From PALSA-1296 sp037143335 (lineage in GTDB: Bacteria; Bacteroidota; Ignavibacteria; Palsa-1295): DNA of 64,000 bases. The notes under the pieces were generated by a model that made no database searches, had not been told where the DNA came from, and worked only from the letters and a program-made list of their open reading frames with translations. Of this stretch, positions 33,951-43,630 are shown one piece after another. A program made the translations under genes and the position numbers. The number at the start of each line of letters is the position of its first letter. The stretch's first letter is position 1. The stretch is from assembly GCA_037143335.1 (NCBI GenBank), contig JBAWZA010000010.1:47579-111578 (forward strand). Reading direction: 5' to 3'.

Positions 33951-36143
33951 TTAGCTAATTCTGGGTTCGTTCGGAGTTGCGGGATTTGCGAAATCCCATG
34001 CCCGAACTGCCCTCAACTCCTCATAGGTATAGCTCTCGCCAAGGTTTTGCTTTATAGGCGCAAGGGTTGCCGTGCCTAAACTCCGAAAAGCGGCTTGAAT
34101 CCGTGGGATCTTCTCCGCCTGGACAAAGCGCGTGATGTCCGAAATTTCCCCTGAGGCGATGTGTGCTTCCAGATGGATAATCACTGTTGAGAGTGTCAGT
34201 CCTCTTGATTCAGCTATATCTACCGGAGACTGACCTTGTCTAAAGAGCCGAAGGGTAGCCGAGGAAGTTATCGCTGGTTTCGGTGGAATGTAGTCGGCAA
34301 CAACAGTCTTTCGAGGGAGTGCTTGGTGCTCCCTCAAGTACGCGTGAATCTCTTCTATAAATAACTTTCCGTATTTTTTAGACTTGGATTCACTAACTCC
34401 TAAAACCTTTATGAATTCACTCGGCGTCTTCGGCAGACGATTTGTCATATCCCTCAGCGATGAGTCGTTGAAGATCATATATGGAGCTAATCCAGATTTA
34501 TCTGCGATATTTTTTCTGAGGACTCTCAATTTCTCGAATAGCCTGATGCGACTTGCGTCTTCCTCGTTTCCGGCTCCATTATGCGAGGCGACCTCGGAAC
34601 CAGCACGAGAACTCTGTGCTCTGACAGGAATGCTACTCATCTGAAATGTTCGCTCGCCTTTCATTATCTCCCAAGCAAGAGGAGTGAGTTTGAGGACATT
34701 GTAATTATCCGCATCTTGGGTTAGGTACTTTGATCCTAAAAGATCATGAGCTAATGCCTGCCAGAACTTGACCTTTTTATCTTTGCCGATTCCGTAAGTC
34801 GAGAGATCGTGATGTCTGTTGCTTAGGATTCTCTGATCTTCTGATCCACGTAAGACATCAATCACATATTTTATTCCAAAACGCTGATCAACTCTCGCAA
34901 CGCAAGAAAGAAACATCTGAGCATCGCGCGTTGCGTCAGTTTTGACTTCGGAATTGCTTCGAGTGCAAATGTCACAGTTTCCGCAGTTGTCTTTTTGGTA
35001 ATACTCTCCGAAGTACTTGAGAATTATTCGCCTCCTGCAGGTTTGTGCTTGAGCGAAATCCATCATGTTGGAGAGCTCTTGCCTTGCATGTTTCAACTCA
35101 CTCTCGCTTCGAATCTCACTGAAGAAATACTCGATTTTGCGTTTGTCACCATAGTTATAAAAGAGCAGGCAATCCGATTGTTCGCCGTCTCTTCCAGCTC
35201 TACCGGTTTCTTGGTAATATCCCGCCAATGATTTTGGTAGATCATAGTGGATGACAAATCTGACGTTGGATTTATCAATGCCCATACCAAAGGCAATGGT
35301 GGCGCAGATGATATCAATTTTATCTTTTACAAATTTTTCTTGAGTTGTTGATCTGGTCTCAGCGCTCAATCCTGCGTGATAGGCAAGTGCCTTAAATCCC
35401 TCACCTCGCAGCTTTTCAGCGACGGCCTCAGTGCCTTTCTGGCTGAAGCAATAAATAATACCTGCTTCGGATTGATGGTCTTTGAGGAAGTGGAGGAGCT
35501 GTGGAAATTGCTTATCCTTCATCAAGGCGGCGTAGCGGAGATTCGGACGATCAAAACTTGCCTTAAAGAATAACGACTCTTTTCCGAAATGCAACTGGGT
35601 GACTATATCTTGCTGTACTCGCTCGGTGGCTGATGCGGTCATCGCGAGTTGGGGAATTCCTGGAAATTTTGTTTTTAGAATGCGAAGCTGTCGGTAGTCC
35701 GAACGGAAATCATGTCCCCACTCCGAGATACAGTGTGCCTCGTCAATAGCAAACAGCGAGATTTCGATTCCTTGGAGGAATTCAAGAAAAGAGGGCATCA
35801 TCAAACGCTCAGGAGCTACGTAGAGTAATTTGATTTTGCCTCTGCGTATTGCATTCATTCGTTCATCAACATCACCAGCGAAGAGTGAGCTATTGATGAA
35901 CGTCGCCGGTATTCCGCTTTCTATTAGCCCATCTACTTGGTCTTTCATTAGTGCGATGAGTGGGCTTACGACGATGGTCAAGCCTTTCATCATCAACGCC
36001 GGTAGTTGGAAGCAAAGCGATTTACCACCGCCTGTGGGCATAAGTACGAACGTATCTTTTTTTGCGAGGACACCTTCAATGATTTCGCGTTGGAGGGGGC
36101 GAAACGTTGAGTATCCAAAATATTTTTGAAGTAAATCTTCCAT
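33951..36143 (-). CDS. recQ: ATP-dependent DNA helicase RecQ
   Basis: RecQ unwinds DNA 3' to 5' in recombination and replication repair. The 730-residue protein has Walker A TGGGKS (Lys41), the DEAH box in LFAIDEAHCISEWGHDF, and helicase motif VI in YQETGRAGRDG. The zinc-binding RecQ-Ct region is CRRRIILKYFGEYY followed by CGNCDIC. A winged helix, an HRDC domain (LFEKLRVLRKNIADKSGLAP) and a C-terminal HTH_40-like segment (LFRQGQSPVDIAESRGLTLS) complete it, the last being usual for long Bacteroidota RecQ. It is divergent from a T9SS cargo gene. Confidence 0.96.
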   Translation of the reverse strand: MEDLLQKYFGYSTFRPLQREIIEGVLAKKDTFVLMPTGGGKSLCFQLPALMMKGLTIVVSPLIALMKDQVDGLIESGIPATFINSSLFAGDVDERMNAIRRGKIKLLYVAPERLMMPSFLEFLQGIEISLFAIDEAHCISEWGHDFRSDYRQLRILKTKFPGIPQLAMTASATERVQQDIVTQLHFGKESLFFKASFDRPNLRYAALMKDKQFPQLLHFLKDHQSEAGIIYCFSQKGTEAVAEKLRGEGFKALAYHAGLSAETRSTTQEKFVKDKIDIICATIAFGMGIDKSNVRFVIHYDLPKSLAGYYQETGRAGRDGEQSDCLLFYNYGDKRKIEYFFSEIRSESELKHARQELSNMMDFAQAQTCRRRIILKYFGEYYQKDNCGNCDICTRSNSEVKTDATRDAQMFLSCVARVDQRFGIKYVIDVLRGSEDQRILSNRHHDLSTYGIGKDKKVKFWQALAHDLLGSKYLTQDADNYNVLKLTPLAWEIMKGERTFQMSSIPVRAQSSRAGSEVASHNGAGNEEDASRIRLFEKLRVLRKNIADKSGLAPYMIFNDSSLRDMTNRLPKTPSEFIKVLGVSESKSKKYGKLFIEEIHAYLREHQALPRKTVVADYIPPKPAITSSATLRLFRQGQSPVDIAESRGLTLSTVIIHLEAHIASGEISDITRFVQAEKIPRIQAAFRSLGTATLAPIKQNLGESYTYEELRAVRAWDFANPATPNEPRIS

Positions 36144-36213
36144 ACAATTTTTTTGATTCGGGCGATACCATTTTGGAGGGATTGCTTTATCATACCCTCT
36201 TCGTTATATAGTT

Positions 36214-37974
36214 ATGCGCCCGAATGCAAACACGCGAAAGCTCATTCCTGTTTTTTTTCTCCTTCTTGGTGTTGGGTTTCCTTCGCAATCTTATGCGCAA
36301 TGGATAAATGTTTTTTCTTTCCCAACCGTAGCACGCTCCATTCATTTCTTGAATGAACTCGGCCACCCCGAGATCGGATTCGCTGGGTTAAATGATGGTT
36401 CAATCTGGAGAACGATGGATCAAGGCGGGACTTGGAAACGGATGTTTGTTGAACCCGGAGGATTAAGTATTACTGATATAACATTCAAAGATCGGCTCAC
36501 GGGTTGGTATTGTACTGCTCCGTACCTTACACAGAACGGAGCCTCAACTGTGCGTCGAACAACTGATGGCGGATTGACGTGGAATAATATTTTTACAGAG
36601 TTCGCTCAAGGATTTACTGCAATTTATTATCACAGACCTGGGAGGATTTTGTTCCTCTCGGAGTGGGGTAGGGGAGGATTTAGTTCAGGTGACGATGGGG
36701 ATACTTTTACTCTATTTACTACCCAATTTCCTCTGAATGGCTATGCCTTTACCGACGCGTCGAATGGGATTCTTTCGTTTGCGGGAGGGTCGCAGTTTAA
36801 TCTGTATAATACATCTGATGGCGGCGGTAATTGGAACATACTCTTTACTGGGTATAACTGTTGGCAACCAGCATCAAAACCAGGGACTCCCACTTTCTTC
36901 ATGTTTAGCGAATATACTTCTACGCTCTATCGGAATGAAGGCTCAGGATTGCCGTGGAGTACGATTAGTACTATCGGTTCCGGGAAAAGTTACGATTTTA
37001 CCGGCTGTTTGCGTGTAAGTGGATGCACTGGGGAGTTGTATGTTCAATCTGCGGTCAAACCCGACGGCCTATACTCCTCTGCCGACGACGGCCAAACGTG
37101 GCAGGCAATCGGCGGACCAACAGGAGAAGTTGACTCTCGATTTTGGATAGATGGTGCGGATGTTATTGCCGCAGGTTTGGACGGAAAGATATGGGTACTT
37201 CATAATGCCTTAGATACGATTCGTCTATCGCCGCAATTGACTGATGATAAATTTCACAGCACACTGAAATTGGGGTGTGGGCATGATACGACGATTGCGT
37301 TTTCGTTCGAGAACGATATTCCTATATCTGCAGGACTCGACTCCTTTGCTTTTGATCTATCCTTCAACTCCGATGCAGTGGAGATTACGGATGCTCAATG
37401 GACGAGCGGATGGGGCATGACTTTTCAAAAGATTAGTAACGGACTCTTCCACGTCGTACTAAAAAATTCACTCCACAAAGAAGCATTACCAAAACAATTG
37501 CTGTCTCAATTTTTGATTAAGACATTTCTGAATCGAGATACTGATGTCACAATATCGTTGTTAAACCCAATGCCGTTCCTGAATCCTACGAGCAACGGAG
37601 GCTGTAGTTTTATTGAATTGCCGCCAGTGATTCAGAATGCTACTTCAAGTGTGCGGATTCAAACACTTGATAGTTGCGGTGATAAAACAATCCGCGATTT
37701 CATGAACAATGTGCCCGCGAAATTCCGCATACTAGGAATCTACCCGAATCCTGTTAAAGATGAATTGCGAGTTGATATTGAAACTGTATCGTCAATGGTT
37801 GGGACGATAACAATCACCGATGAGCTGGGTGTTAGACGTTTCAAATCAGAGAATAATTTTCAAGGAAAGACCTCGCTGAATGTTCCAATTACATCACTTC
37901 CATCGGGCTGTTATCACCTCATCATTAAGTCTGAGGGTACAACTGCAGAATCGGATTTTATAAAAATCCATTAA
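36214..37974 (+). CDS. T9SS-exported beta-propeller protein
   Basis: This 586-residue protein has a signal peptide (to about residue 28, SQSYAQ). Sortilin/YCF48-like propeller blades follow (IWRTMDQGGTWKRMF, RRTTDGGLTWNNIF, SSADDGQTWQAIGG). A cohesin-like beta domain spans about residues 350-460, and a C-terminal T9SS sorting domain ends the protein (YPNPVKDELRVDI, LPSGCYHLIIK, SDFIKIH). The architecture parallels the 1012-residue protein at 10627-13665 but lacks its ASH modules, so the two are likely paralogues. The ligand is unknown. It is divergent from recQ. Confidence 0.85.
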   Translation: MRPNANTRKLIPVFFLLLGVGFPSQSYAQWINVFSFPTVARSIHFLNELGHPEIGFAGLNDGSIWRTMDQGGTWKRMFVEPGGLSITDITFKDRLTGWYCTAPYLTQNGASTVRRTTDGGLTWNNIFTEFAQGFTAIYYHRPGRILFLSEWGRGGFSSGDDGDTFTLFTTQFPLNGYAFTDASNGILSFAGGSQFNLYNTSDGGGNWNILFTGYNCWQPASKPGTPTFFMFSEYTSTLYRNEGSGLPWSTISTIGSGKSYDFTGCLRVSGCTGELYVQSAVKPDGLYSSADDGQTWQAIGGPTGEVDSRFWIDGADVIAAGLDGKIWVLHNALDTIRLSPQLTDDKFHSTLKLGCGHDTTIAFSFENDIPISAGLDSFAFDLSFNSDAVEITDAQWTSGWGMTFQKISNGLFHVVLKNSLHKEALPKQLLSQFLIKTFLNRDTDVTISLLNPMPFLNPTSNGGCSFIELPPVIQNATSSVRIQTLDSCGDKTIRDFMNNVPAKFRILGIYPNPVKDELRVDIETVSSMVGTITITDELGVRRFKSENNFQGKTSLNVPITSLPSGCYHLIIKSEGTTAESDFIKIH

Positions 37975-38017
37975 AATTTTACTTCATTACCTAAACAATC
38001 CCGTAGAATTGCAGAGC

Positions 38018-39718
38018 ATGAACGTTAATTCCAAGCTAAAGCGAAGGTCATTGCTGATTCTATCGGGAGTACTCCTCGGTCTTTCTTTCCCTCCCTTTGG
38101 GTTACTTGGCGGGTTTTGTGCTTTCTTTGCACTCGTTCCGTTACTGATTGCGCTCGAAGATACCGTCCGCTTACGTAATGCATTCACTCGCGCTTATCTT
38201 GCGATGTTCGTGCTCACGTTGATTGCAACGTATTGGGTTGGTGGCTCCAACGCTGGCGGGCATGTTGATCCTTTTTTAATGATCGCGGGTATTACATTAG
38301 ATTTTTTGCATCCGTTATTTCTGCTGCTTCCAATTCTACTTTATGACGCCACTCGGAGAAGATTCGGAAATCTTGCTGGCCTGGTAGCATTCCCGATCAT
38401 CTGGTTAGGATTTGAATTTTGGCACTCCAATGGTGATTTTTCTTTCCCGTGGTTATCTCTATATAATACACAGACTTATAACCTGTACTTCATACAATTT
38501 ATTGATATAACAGGGTCTTTCGGTATCTCGCTCCTGGTATTGTTTGTGAATATGCTACTGTATTTGTTACTACGATTCGAAAGGGTTACCGGTAAGCCCC
38601 TCTCTGCTTTTGCTCAAGCGATCGGATTTCGGAAGTACCTTAAGATTCAGTTTCTTTCTGCTATCGCACTTTTGTTCATCTTACCATATCTCTATGGTTT
38701 GATAAAGCTCGGCGCCACCGATACATATGCGAGGAAGATCACCATCACAATTATTCAACCCAATATCAATCCTTGGGACAAATGGTCGTTGGGTACAAAC
38801 CAGGTAACAGATTCAATGTTTCATGCGAGCAAAACTGCACTTGCGAAGACTTCAATTCATTCAGATTTGCTTCTTTGGCCAGAGACAGCAATAACTTACC
38901 CAATCACCTTGCCATGGAAGTCAGGTGATCTTAATAGTGTGTTCCATTTTATTTCCGAAATCGGCGTGCCGATACTCACTGGGATTCCGGATAGGGAAGA
39001 GTACCAAAAAGGTCGTGACGTTATTCCCAAGGACGCAAAAATGATGAAAGACTCACTTTCATTTCATCGCGACTGGAATTCGGCGATGCTATTTAGTTTT
39101 AACTTGGATGGAAAACCCTCGTATCAACGGTATCACAAACAAAAGCTTGTACCGTTCGGTGAGCGAGTACCGTTTGTAGATGATATTCCCATACTCGGTG
39201 ATTTAATTGGATGGAGCGTTGGCATTGGAAGTTGGAATACGGGTGAGGGGTATGATTACTTCAAACTACCGTTCAAAGGCTCACTCGTTACCGCTCCAGA
39301 CACCGCTCGGATTTGTACGATGATATGCTATGAGTCGGTTTATCCATCATTCGTTCGGGAATTTACAAATCGTGGTGCAGAGCTCATCACAATCGTAACC
39401 AATGATGGTTGGTATGGCAAGAGTTCTGGTCCCATCCAACATAGCCAATTTGCCGTTCTGCGCGCAGTAGAAAACAGGAGATGGGTGGTGCGCTCAGCAA
39501 ACACAGGAATCTCATCTGTGATTGATGACAAAGGCAGATTTATTCGTGAGACTAATTGCATGGAAAGCGCATCCGTCACACAATCAGTCCCACTCCTGAG
39601 CGAACGAACAATCTATGCACGACTCGGAGATTTTATTGCTATCCCATGTGAATGGGGAAGTTGTGTGCTGCTCCTTGGATTAGTGGCAATGCGTATCGTA
39701 CAACGAAAGAAGAAATAG
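38018..39718 (+). CDS. lnt: Apolipoprotein N-acyltransferase
   Basis: Lnt adds the third acyl chain to the N-terminal Cys of lipoproteins, the last step after Lgt and LspA. The ATG at 38018 gives 566 residues; a TTG three codons earlier is also open. About eight hydrophobic helices surround a carbon-nitrogen hydrolase domain holding the catalytic triad: Glu in WPETAITYP, Lys in KQKLVPFGERVPF and Cys in TMICYESVYPSF. Length and order are as expected. It lies 43 bases after the T9SS gene on the same strand. lspA is elsewhere in this window (23836-24414). Confidence 0.94.
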   Translation: MNVNSKLKRRSLLILSGVLLGLSFPPFGLLGGFCAFFALVPLLIALEDTVRLRNAFTRAYLAMFVLTLIATYWVGGSNAGGHVDPFLMIAGITLDFLHPLFLLLPILLYDATRRRFGNLAGLVAFPIIWLGFEFWHSNGDFSFPWLSLYNTQTYNLYFIQFIDITGSFGISLLVLFVNMLLYLLLRFERVTGKPLSAFAQAIGFRKYLKIQFLSAIALLFILPYLYGLIKLGATDTYARKITITIIQPNINPWDKWSLGTNQVTDSMFHASKTALAKTSIHSDLLLWPETAITYPITLPWKSGDLNSVFHFISEIGVPILTGIPDREEYQKGRDVIPKDAKMMKDSLSFHRDWNSAMLFSFNLDGKPSYQRYHKQKLVPFGERVPFVDDIPILGDLIGWSVGIGSWNTGEGYDYFKLPFKGSLVTAPDTARICTMICYESVYPSFVREFTNRGAELITIVTNDGWYGKSSGPIQHSQFAVLRAVENRRWVVRSANTGISSVIDDKGRFIRETNCMESASVTQSVPLLSERTIYARLGDFIAIPCEWGSCVLLLGLVAMRIVQRKKK

Positions 39719-39801
39719 GGAGCTAAGTTCTCAGCTCTGCTGTTTCCTTGATACTATTACTGTTGTGTTTTTATATACTTCTATTATTATATCGTACTAT
39801 T

Positions 39802-40842
39802 ATGATTGTTGAGCAAAAGAAAAAAACTACACTGGAGAACATCTCTTACGATCCTATCTACAAAAATGCCGCTCGCAATGCAATTGATATTTGCCTGAAC
39901 GTACAAAAAGGCGAACGTGCGACAATTATCACAGATCTTGAAACCCTCCAAATCGCCGCAAGTCTTTACGATGAATTAGATCATATCGGCGCGAATGTGC
40001 ATACATTCGTAGTCGAGGATTACTCTGAACGCCCGATGCTCCATATGCCTTCCGAGATTCTTGCTGATCTCGAAAAATCAGATGTGACTATCTATTGCAT
40101 GCAGGGTCAGGAAAATGAATTGCAAACTCGCAAAGAGATGATGGGTGTGATCAACCGCATCAAGCCTCGGCATGCTCACATGGTGAATATCAATCACGAG
40201 ATCATGGCTGAGGGTATGCAAGCGGATTTCCTTGCTGTTGATGCCATCAGTAAAAAAGTATGGGAGCTTGCGAAGCAGGCTAAAAAAATCACGGCAATTT
40301 CACCAGCGGGCACGCACATCGAAGCAACTTTTTCACCAGAGTTGAAGTGGCTTAAGACAAGTGGCATTATCTCGCGTGATAAATGGGGCAATCTCCCCGG
40401 GGGCGAAGTGCTCACATGTCCAGCCGATGTGAACGGAGTGTATGTTGTTGATGGAGTCGTCGGAGATTATCTCTGTGCAAAGTATGGCGATCTCAAAAAT
40501 ACTCCACTAACTATTCATGTCACAAACTCTCGTATCACGAAGTGCGAGTGTTCAAACCAAGAATTGCTCGAAGAATTTTTGGAATACACACACCGCGATG
40601 AAAACTCTGACCGCGTTGGCGAATTTGCCATCGGAACAAATATTGGCGTTAAAGATATTCGCGGCTTAATCCTACAAGATGAAAAGATCCCCGGCTGCCA
40701 CATAGCATTCGGTTACCCCTACTGCGAACACACTGGAGCGAAGTGGTATTCCGAAACACATATCGATGTTGTAGGCAGAGCCTTCGATATTTGGATTGAT
40801 GACTTGAAAATCATGGAGGCGGGAAAGTTCTTGATCGGGTAG
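39802..40842 (+). CDS. M29-like aminopeptidase
   Basis: From the ATG at 39802 it is 346 residues. It resembles the thermophilic metalloprotease (M29, AmpS-like) family in the C-terminal two thirds: LPGGEVLTCPADVNGVYVVD, EFAIGTNIGVKDIRGLILQDEK (in parts) and the metal-ligand-rich HIAFGYPYCEHTGAKWYSETHIDVV. These supply the Glu, His and Asp ligands of the two-metal site. An upstream in-frame ATG at 39748 would add a hydrophobic leader (ILLLLCFYILLLLY) unlike the family, so the later start is preferred. An unassigned cytoplasmic peptidase is the safe reading. Confidence 0.85.
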   Translation: MIVEQKKKTTLENISYDPIYKNAARNAIDICLNVQKGERATIITDLETLQIAASLYDELDHIGANVHTFVVEDYSERPMLHMPSEILADLEKSDVTIYCMQGQENELQTRKEMMGVINRIKPRHAHMVNINHEIMAEGMQADFLAVDAISKKVWELAKQAKKITAISPAGTHIEATFSPELKWLKTSGIISRDKWGNLPGGEVLTCPADVNGVYVVDGVVGDYLCAKYGDLKNTPLTIHVTNSRITKCECSNQELLEEFLEYTHRDENSDRVGEFAIGTNIGVKDIRGLILQDEKIPGCHIAFGYPYCEHTGAKWYSETHIDVVGRAFDIWIDDLKIMEAGKFLIG

Positions 40843-40909
40843 TGCCGAGATTTTTTGTGGTTCGTGAGAATTCTTCAATTACAATATATACAAATGAGAC
40901 TCTCATGGA

Positions 40910-42583
40910 ATGTCTCTACCTCTTCCACTGTTTAGATGGCCTCACAATGTAACTGTCATACGTTTCGTGAAAGAAAAAACTGAACTTAGTCTGACTATCT
41001 CACAAGGTGGGGATAGCGAATATCAGGTTTCTTGTCTTACATGCTCTCGAAGCCCGCATAACAATGCGAAGCCCGAACTTGATAAGCCCAAATCCAACTG
41101 CGGAGTTGTTGGTGTCTTCAACCATCCCGAAGCCTCGGTCATAGCCTATTACGCACTCCATTCGTTACAACACCGCGGCCAGGAAGCTGCTGGGATAATT
41201 GCTGCCAAATGGGAAGGCAACAGCGGCAAGAAACGTAAATTCTCTGTTCATAAAGATCATGGCCTTGTCCTGAGTATTTTCGCGGATTCAAAAATTCTTA
41301 CTGATACGCTTGCAGGGGATTCCGCAATAGGACATAACCGCTACTCCACCACTGGAGCGAGTGGGAAGACAGAAAATATTCAGCCTTTCTATATGAATTA
41401 CCGAAGCGGTAATTTTGGATTAGCGCATAACGGAAACCTCACAAACACCCATACACTTCGCGAGACACTCAAGACTCAAGGTACCATTTTTCAGACCACG
41501 ACTGATAGTGAGATTATTCTTCACCTTGTAGCGCGTTCACAACAAACTGATCAAATTGAACAGATCCGCGATGCCCTCCGCCAGACACTCGGCGCATATT
41601 CATTGGCGCTTTTGACAGATACTGCTCTTATCGCCGCTCGAGACCCGCATGGTGTGCGTCCGCTTGCAATCGGAAGAATTAAGCGTAACGACGGCGAGTG
41701 GTCATATATGGTAGCAAGTGAGACGTGTGCGTTTGATATCGTAAATGCTGAGTACGTCCGAGATGTCGAGCCTAACGAAATTGTTATTATTGACCGGCAC
41801 ACCGTCGAAACAGGTCAGATTAAATCTATAAAGATAGACGAGAACCCACCGATACCAACGCATTGCATATTCGAATACATTTATTTTGCAAGACCCGATT
41901 CCAAAATTTTCGAAGAGAGTGTAGATAAAGTCCGCAGGAAGCTCGGCAAGAATCTGGCATCGGAGAGCCCAGTGAGTAATGAGAATAATAAGCGCTTGAC
42001 TGTCATCAATGTACCAGACTCATCCAATACGGCAACGCTTGGCTATGTAGCTCAAAATAATAAAGAAGGCAATCCATCGAAATATGAAATTGGATTGATT
42101 CGCTCGCACTACGTGGGGAGGACATTTATCCAGCCCGGTCAGGATAAACGCGAGACGAAGGTGAAAGTGAAGTTCAATACTGTGAAGGGCGTACTCCGTA
42201 ACAAGAAAGTTGTGGTCGTTGATGATTCCATCGTTCGAGGCACCACATCAAAAGCTCTTGTAAAACTGATTCGCGAGGCAGGACCGAAGGAAGTTCACTT
42301 GCGGATAACCGCTCCGCCGATCACTCATCCATGCAAGTACGGCATGGATTTCCCAAGTAAAGAAGAGTTGATCGCAAATGATTTTAACAATGACGCAAAA
42401 CTAATTGGTGATTCACTCGGTGTTGAATCACTTTCGTATCTATCAATCCCGAAGTTGTTAGATAGCGTGCCGCATGTGGATTCCAAAGGCAATAGGATAA
42501 GTTATTGTACAGCGTGTTTCACAGGCAACTATCCGATACCTATTGATGAAGATGCGATGAGCCAAGAGTCGAATGATGATTAG
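40910..42583 (+). CDS. purF: Amidophosphoribosyltransferase with long leader
   Basis: PurF makes 5-phosphoribosylamine from PRPP and glutamine, the first step of purine synthesis. The glutaminase nucleophile is Cys64 in KSNCGVVGVFNHPEA; the PRPP loop is VVVVDDSIVRGTTS. Cysteines in HCIFEYIYF, THPCKYGMDF and CTACFTGNY match the four ligands of the [4Fe-4S] PurF type, which is made with a propeptide cleaved before the nucleophile. Here 63 residues precede Cys64, far more than the usual ten or so, and no internal ATG shortens it. The extra leader may be partly untranslated or a true long propeptide. Confidence 0.92.
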   Translation: MSLPLPLFRWPHNVTVIRFVKEKTELSLTISQGGDSEYQVSCLTCSRSPHNNAKPELDKPKSNCGVVGVFNHPEASVIAYYALHSLQHRGQEAAGIIAAKWEGNSGKKRKFSVHKDHGLVLSIFADSKILTDTLAGDSAIGHNRYSTTGASGKTENIQPFYMNYRSGNFGLAHNGNLTNTHTLRETLKTQGTIFQTTTDSEIILHLVARSQQTDQIEQIRDALRQTLGAYSLALLTDTALIAARDPHGVRPLAIGRIKRNDGEWSYMVASETCAFDIVNAEYVRDVEPNEIVIIDRHTVETGQIKSIKIDENPPIPTHCIFEYIYFARPDSKIFEESVDKVRRKLGKNLASESPVSNENNKRLTVINVPDSSNTATLGYVAQNNKEGNPSKYEIGLIRSHYVGRTFIQPGQDKRETKVKVKFNTVKGVLRNKKVVVVDDSIVRGTTSKALVKLIREAGPKEVHLRITAPPITHPCKYGMDFPSKEELIANDFNNDAKLIGDSLGVESLSYLSIPKLLDSVPHVDSKGNRISYCTACFTGNYPIPIDEDAMSQESNDD

Positions 42584-42628
42584 TCGCGATTCATCACTAA
42601 TTATTTTTTTTATTTTTCATTTCTCATT

Positions 42629-43630
42629 TTGAATTGTTTAGTCACCGGCGCAGCCGGATTCATTGGATCACATGTTGTGGATTGGCTTCTTGCTGAAGGG
42701 CACAGAGTCGTTGCCCTTGATGATCTTTCGGGTGGGTTCGTTGATAATGTGAATCCGAACGCGATTTTTTTTGAAGCAAGTTGCACCGATCACCGCACAC
42801 TTGCACGAATCTTTAATGAATATCAGTTTGATTATATCTTTCATCTTGCCGCTTATGCCGCAGAGGGACTTTCACACTTTATCAAACGATTCAACTACAC
42901 GAACAATGTAATCGGCTCAGTTAACCTCATCAATGAAGCCGTTAACCATGATGTTAAGCGATTTATTTTTACGAGTTCGATCGCAGTCTATGGTCGCAAT
43001 CAACTTCCCATGCGCGAAGAACTTGTGCCACAGCCTGAAGACTCGTACGGGATCGCAAAATACTCTGTGGAGCTTGAGTTGAAAGCCGCACATGAAATGT
43101 TCGGACTCGATTACGTTATCTTTCGCCCTCATAATGTCTATGGCGAAAGACAGAATACCGGTGATAAATATAGAAATGTGATCGGTATTTTTATGAATCA
43201 AATTCTTGCGGGCGAACCACTCACCATTTTCGGCGATGGCGAGCAAAAACGAGCCTTTAGTTACATTGCCGATGTCGCCCCGATAATTGCCAATAGTGCT
43301 ACTCTCGAAGTGGCGAAAAATGAAATATTCAATGTTGGAGCTGATACGATTTACACTGTCAACCAACTGGCCAATTCAGTCATGGAAGCGATGGGGGCGA
43401 CAGCTGCAATGAATTATCTACCGGCTCGGAATGAAGTAGTCAATGCCTGGAGCGACCATGAAAAGGTAAAGAATTCATTTGGTCTCTCTTCTGAAGTAAG
43501 TTTAGCCGACGGGTTGAAACGAATGGCTGATTGGGTCAAGTCTGCTGGAGTAAGGGAGTCGAAGCCTTTTGAAGCAATTGAAATCCTAAAAAATCTCCCA
43601 CCGAGTTGGAGAGCGATGATGAAGCAATGA
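42629..43630 (+). CDS. NAD-dependent nucleotide-sugar epimerase/dehydratase
   Basis: This 333-residue extended short-chain dehydrogenase has the NAD-binding TGAAGFIGSH at residues 6-15, IFTSSIAVYG and the YGIAK catalytic Tyr/Lys pair with RPHNVYGERQN after it, all as in UDP-glucose 4-epimerase relatives. The exact sugar cannot be read from sequence. The start is TTG at 42629 because the Rossmann motif begins five codons later. Its stop TGA overlaps the next gene's ATG (ATGA), so the two are translationally coupled. Confidence 0.88.
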   Translation: MNCLVTGAAGFIGSHVVDWLLAEGHRVVALDDLSGGFVDNVNPNAIFFEASCTDHRTLARIFNEYQFDYIFHLAAYAAEGLSHFIKRFNYTNNVIGSVNLINEAVNHDVKRFIFTSSIAVYGRNQLPMREELVPQPEDSYGIAKYSVELELKAAHEMFGLDYVIFRPHNVYGERQNTGDKYRNVIGIFMNQILAGEPLTIFGDGEQKRAFSYIADVAPIIANSATLEVAKNEIFNVGADTIYTVNQLANSVMEAMGATAAMNYLPARNEVVNAWSDHEKVKNSFGLSSEVSLADGLKRMADWVKSAGVRESKPFEAIEILKNLPPSWRAMMKQ

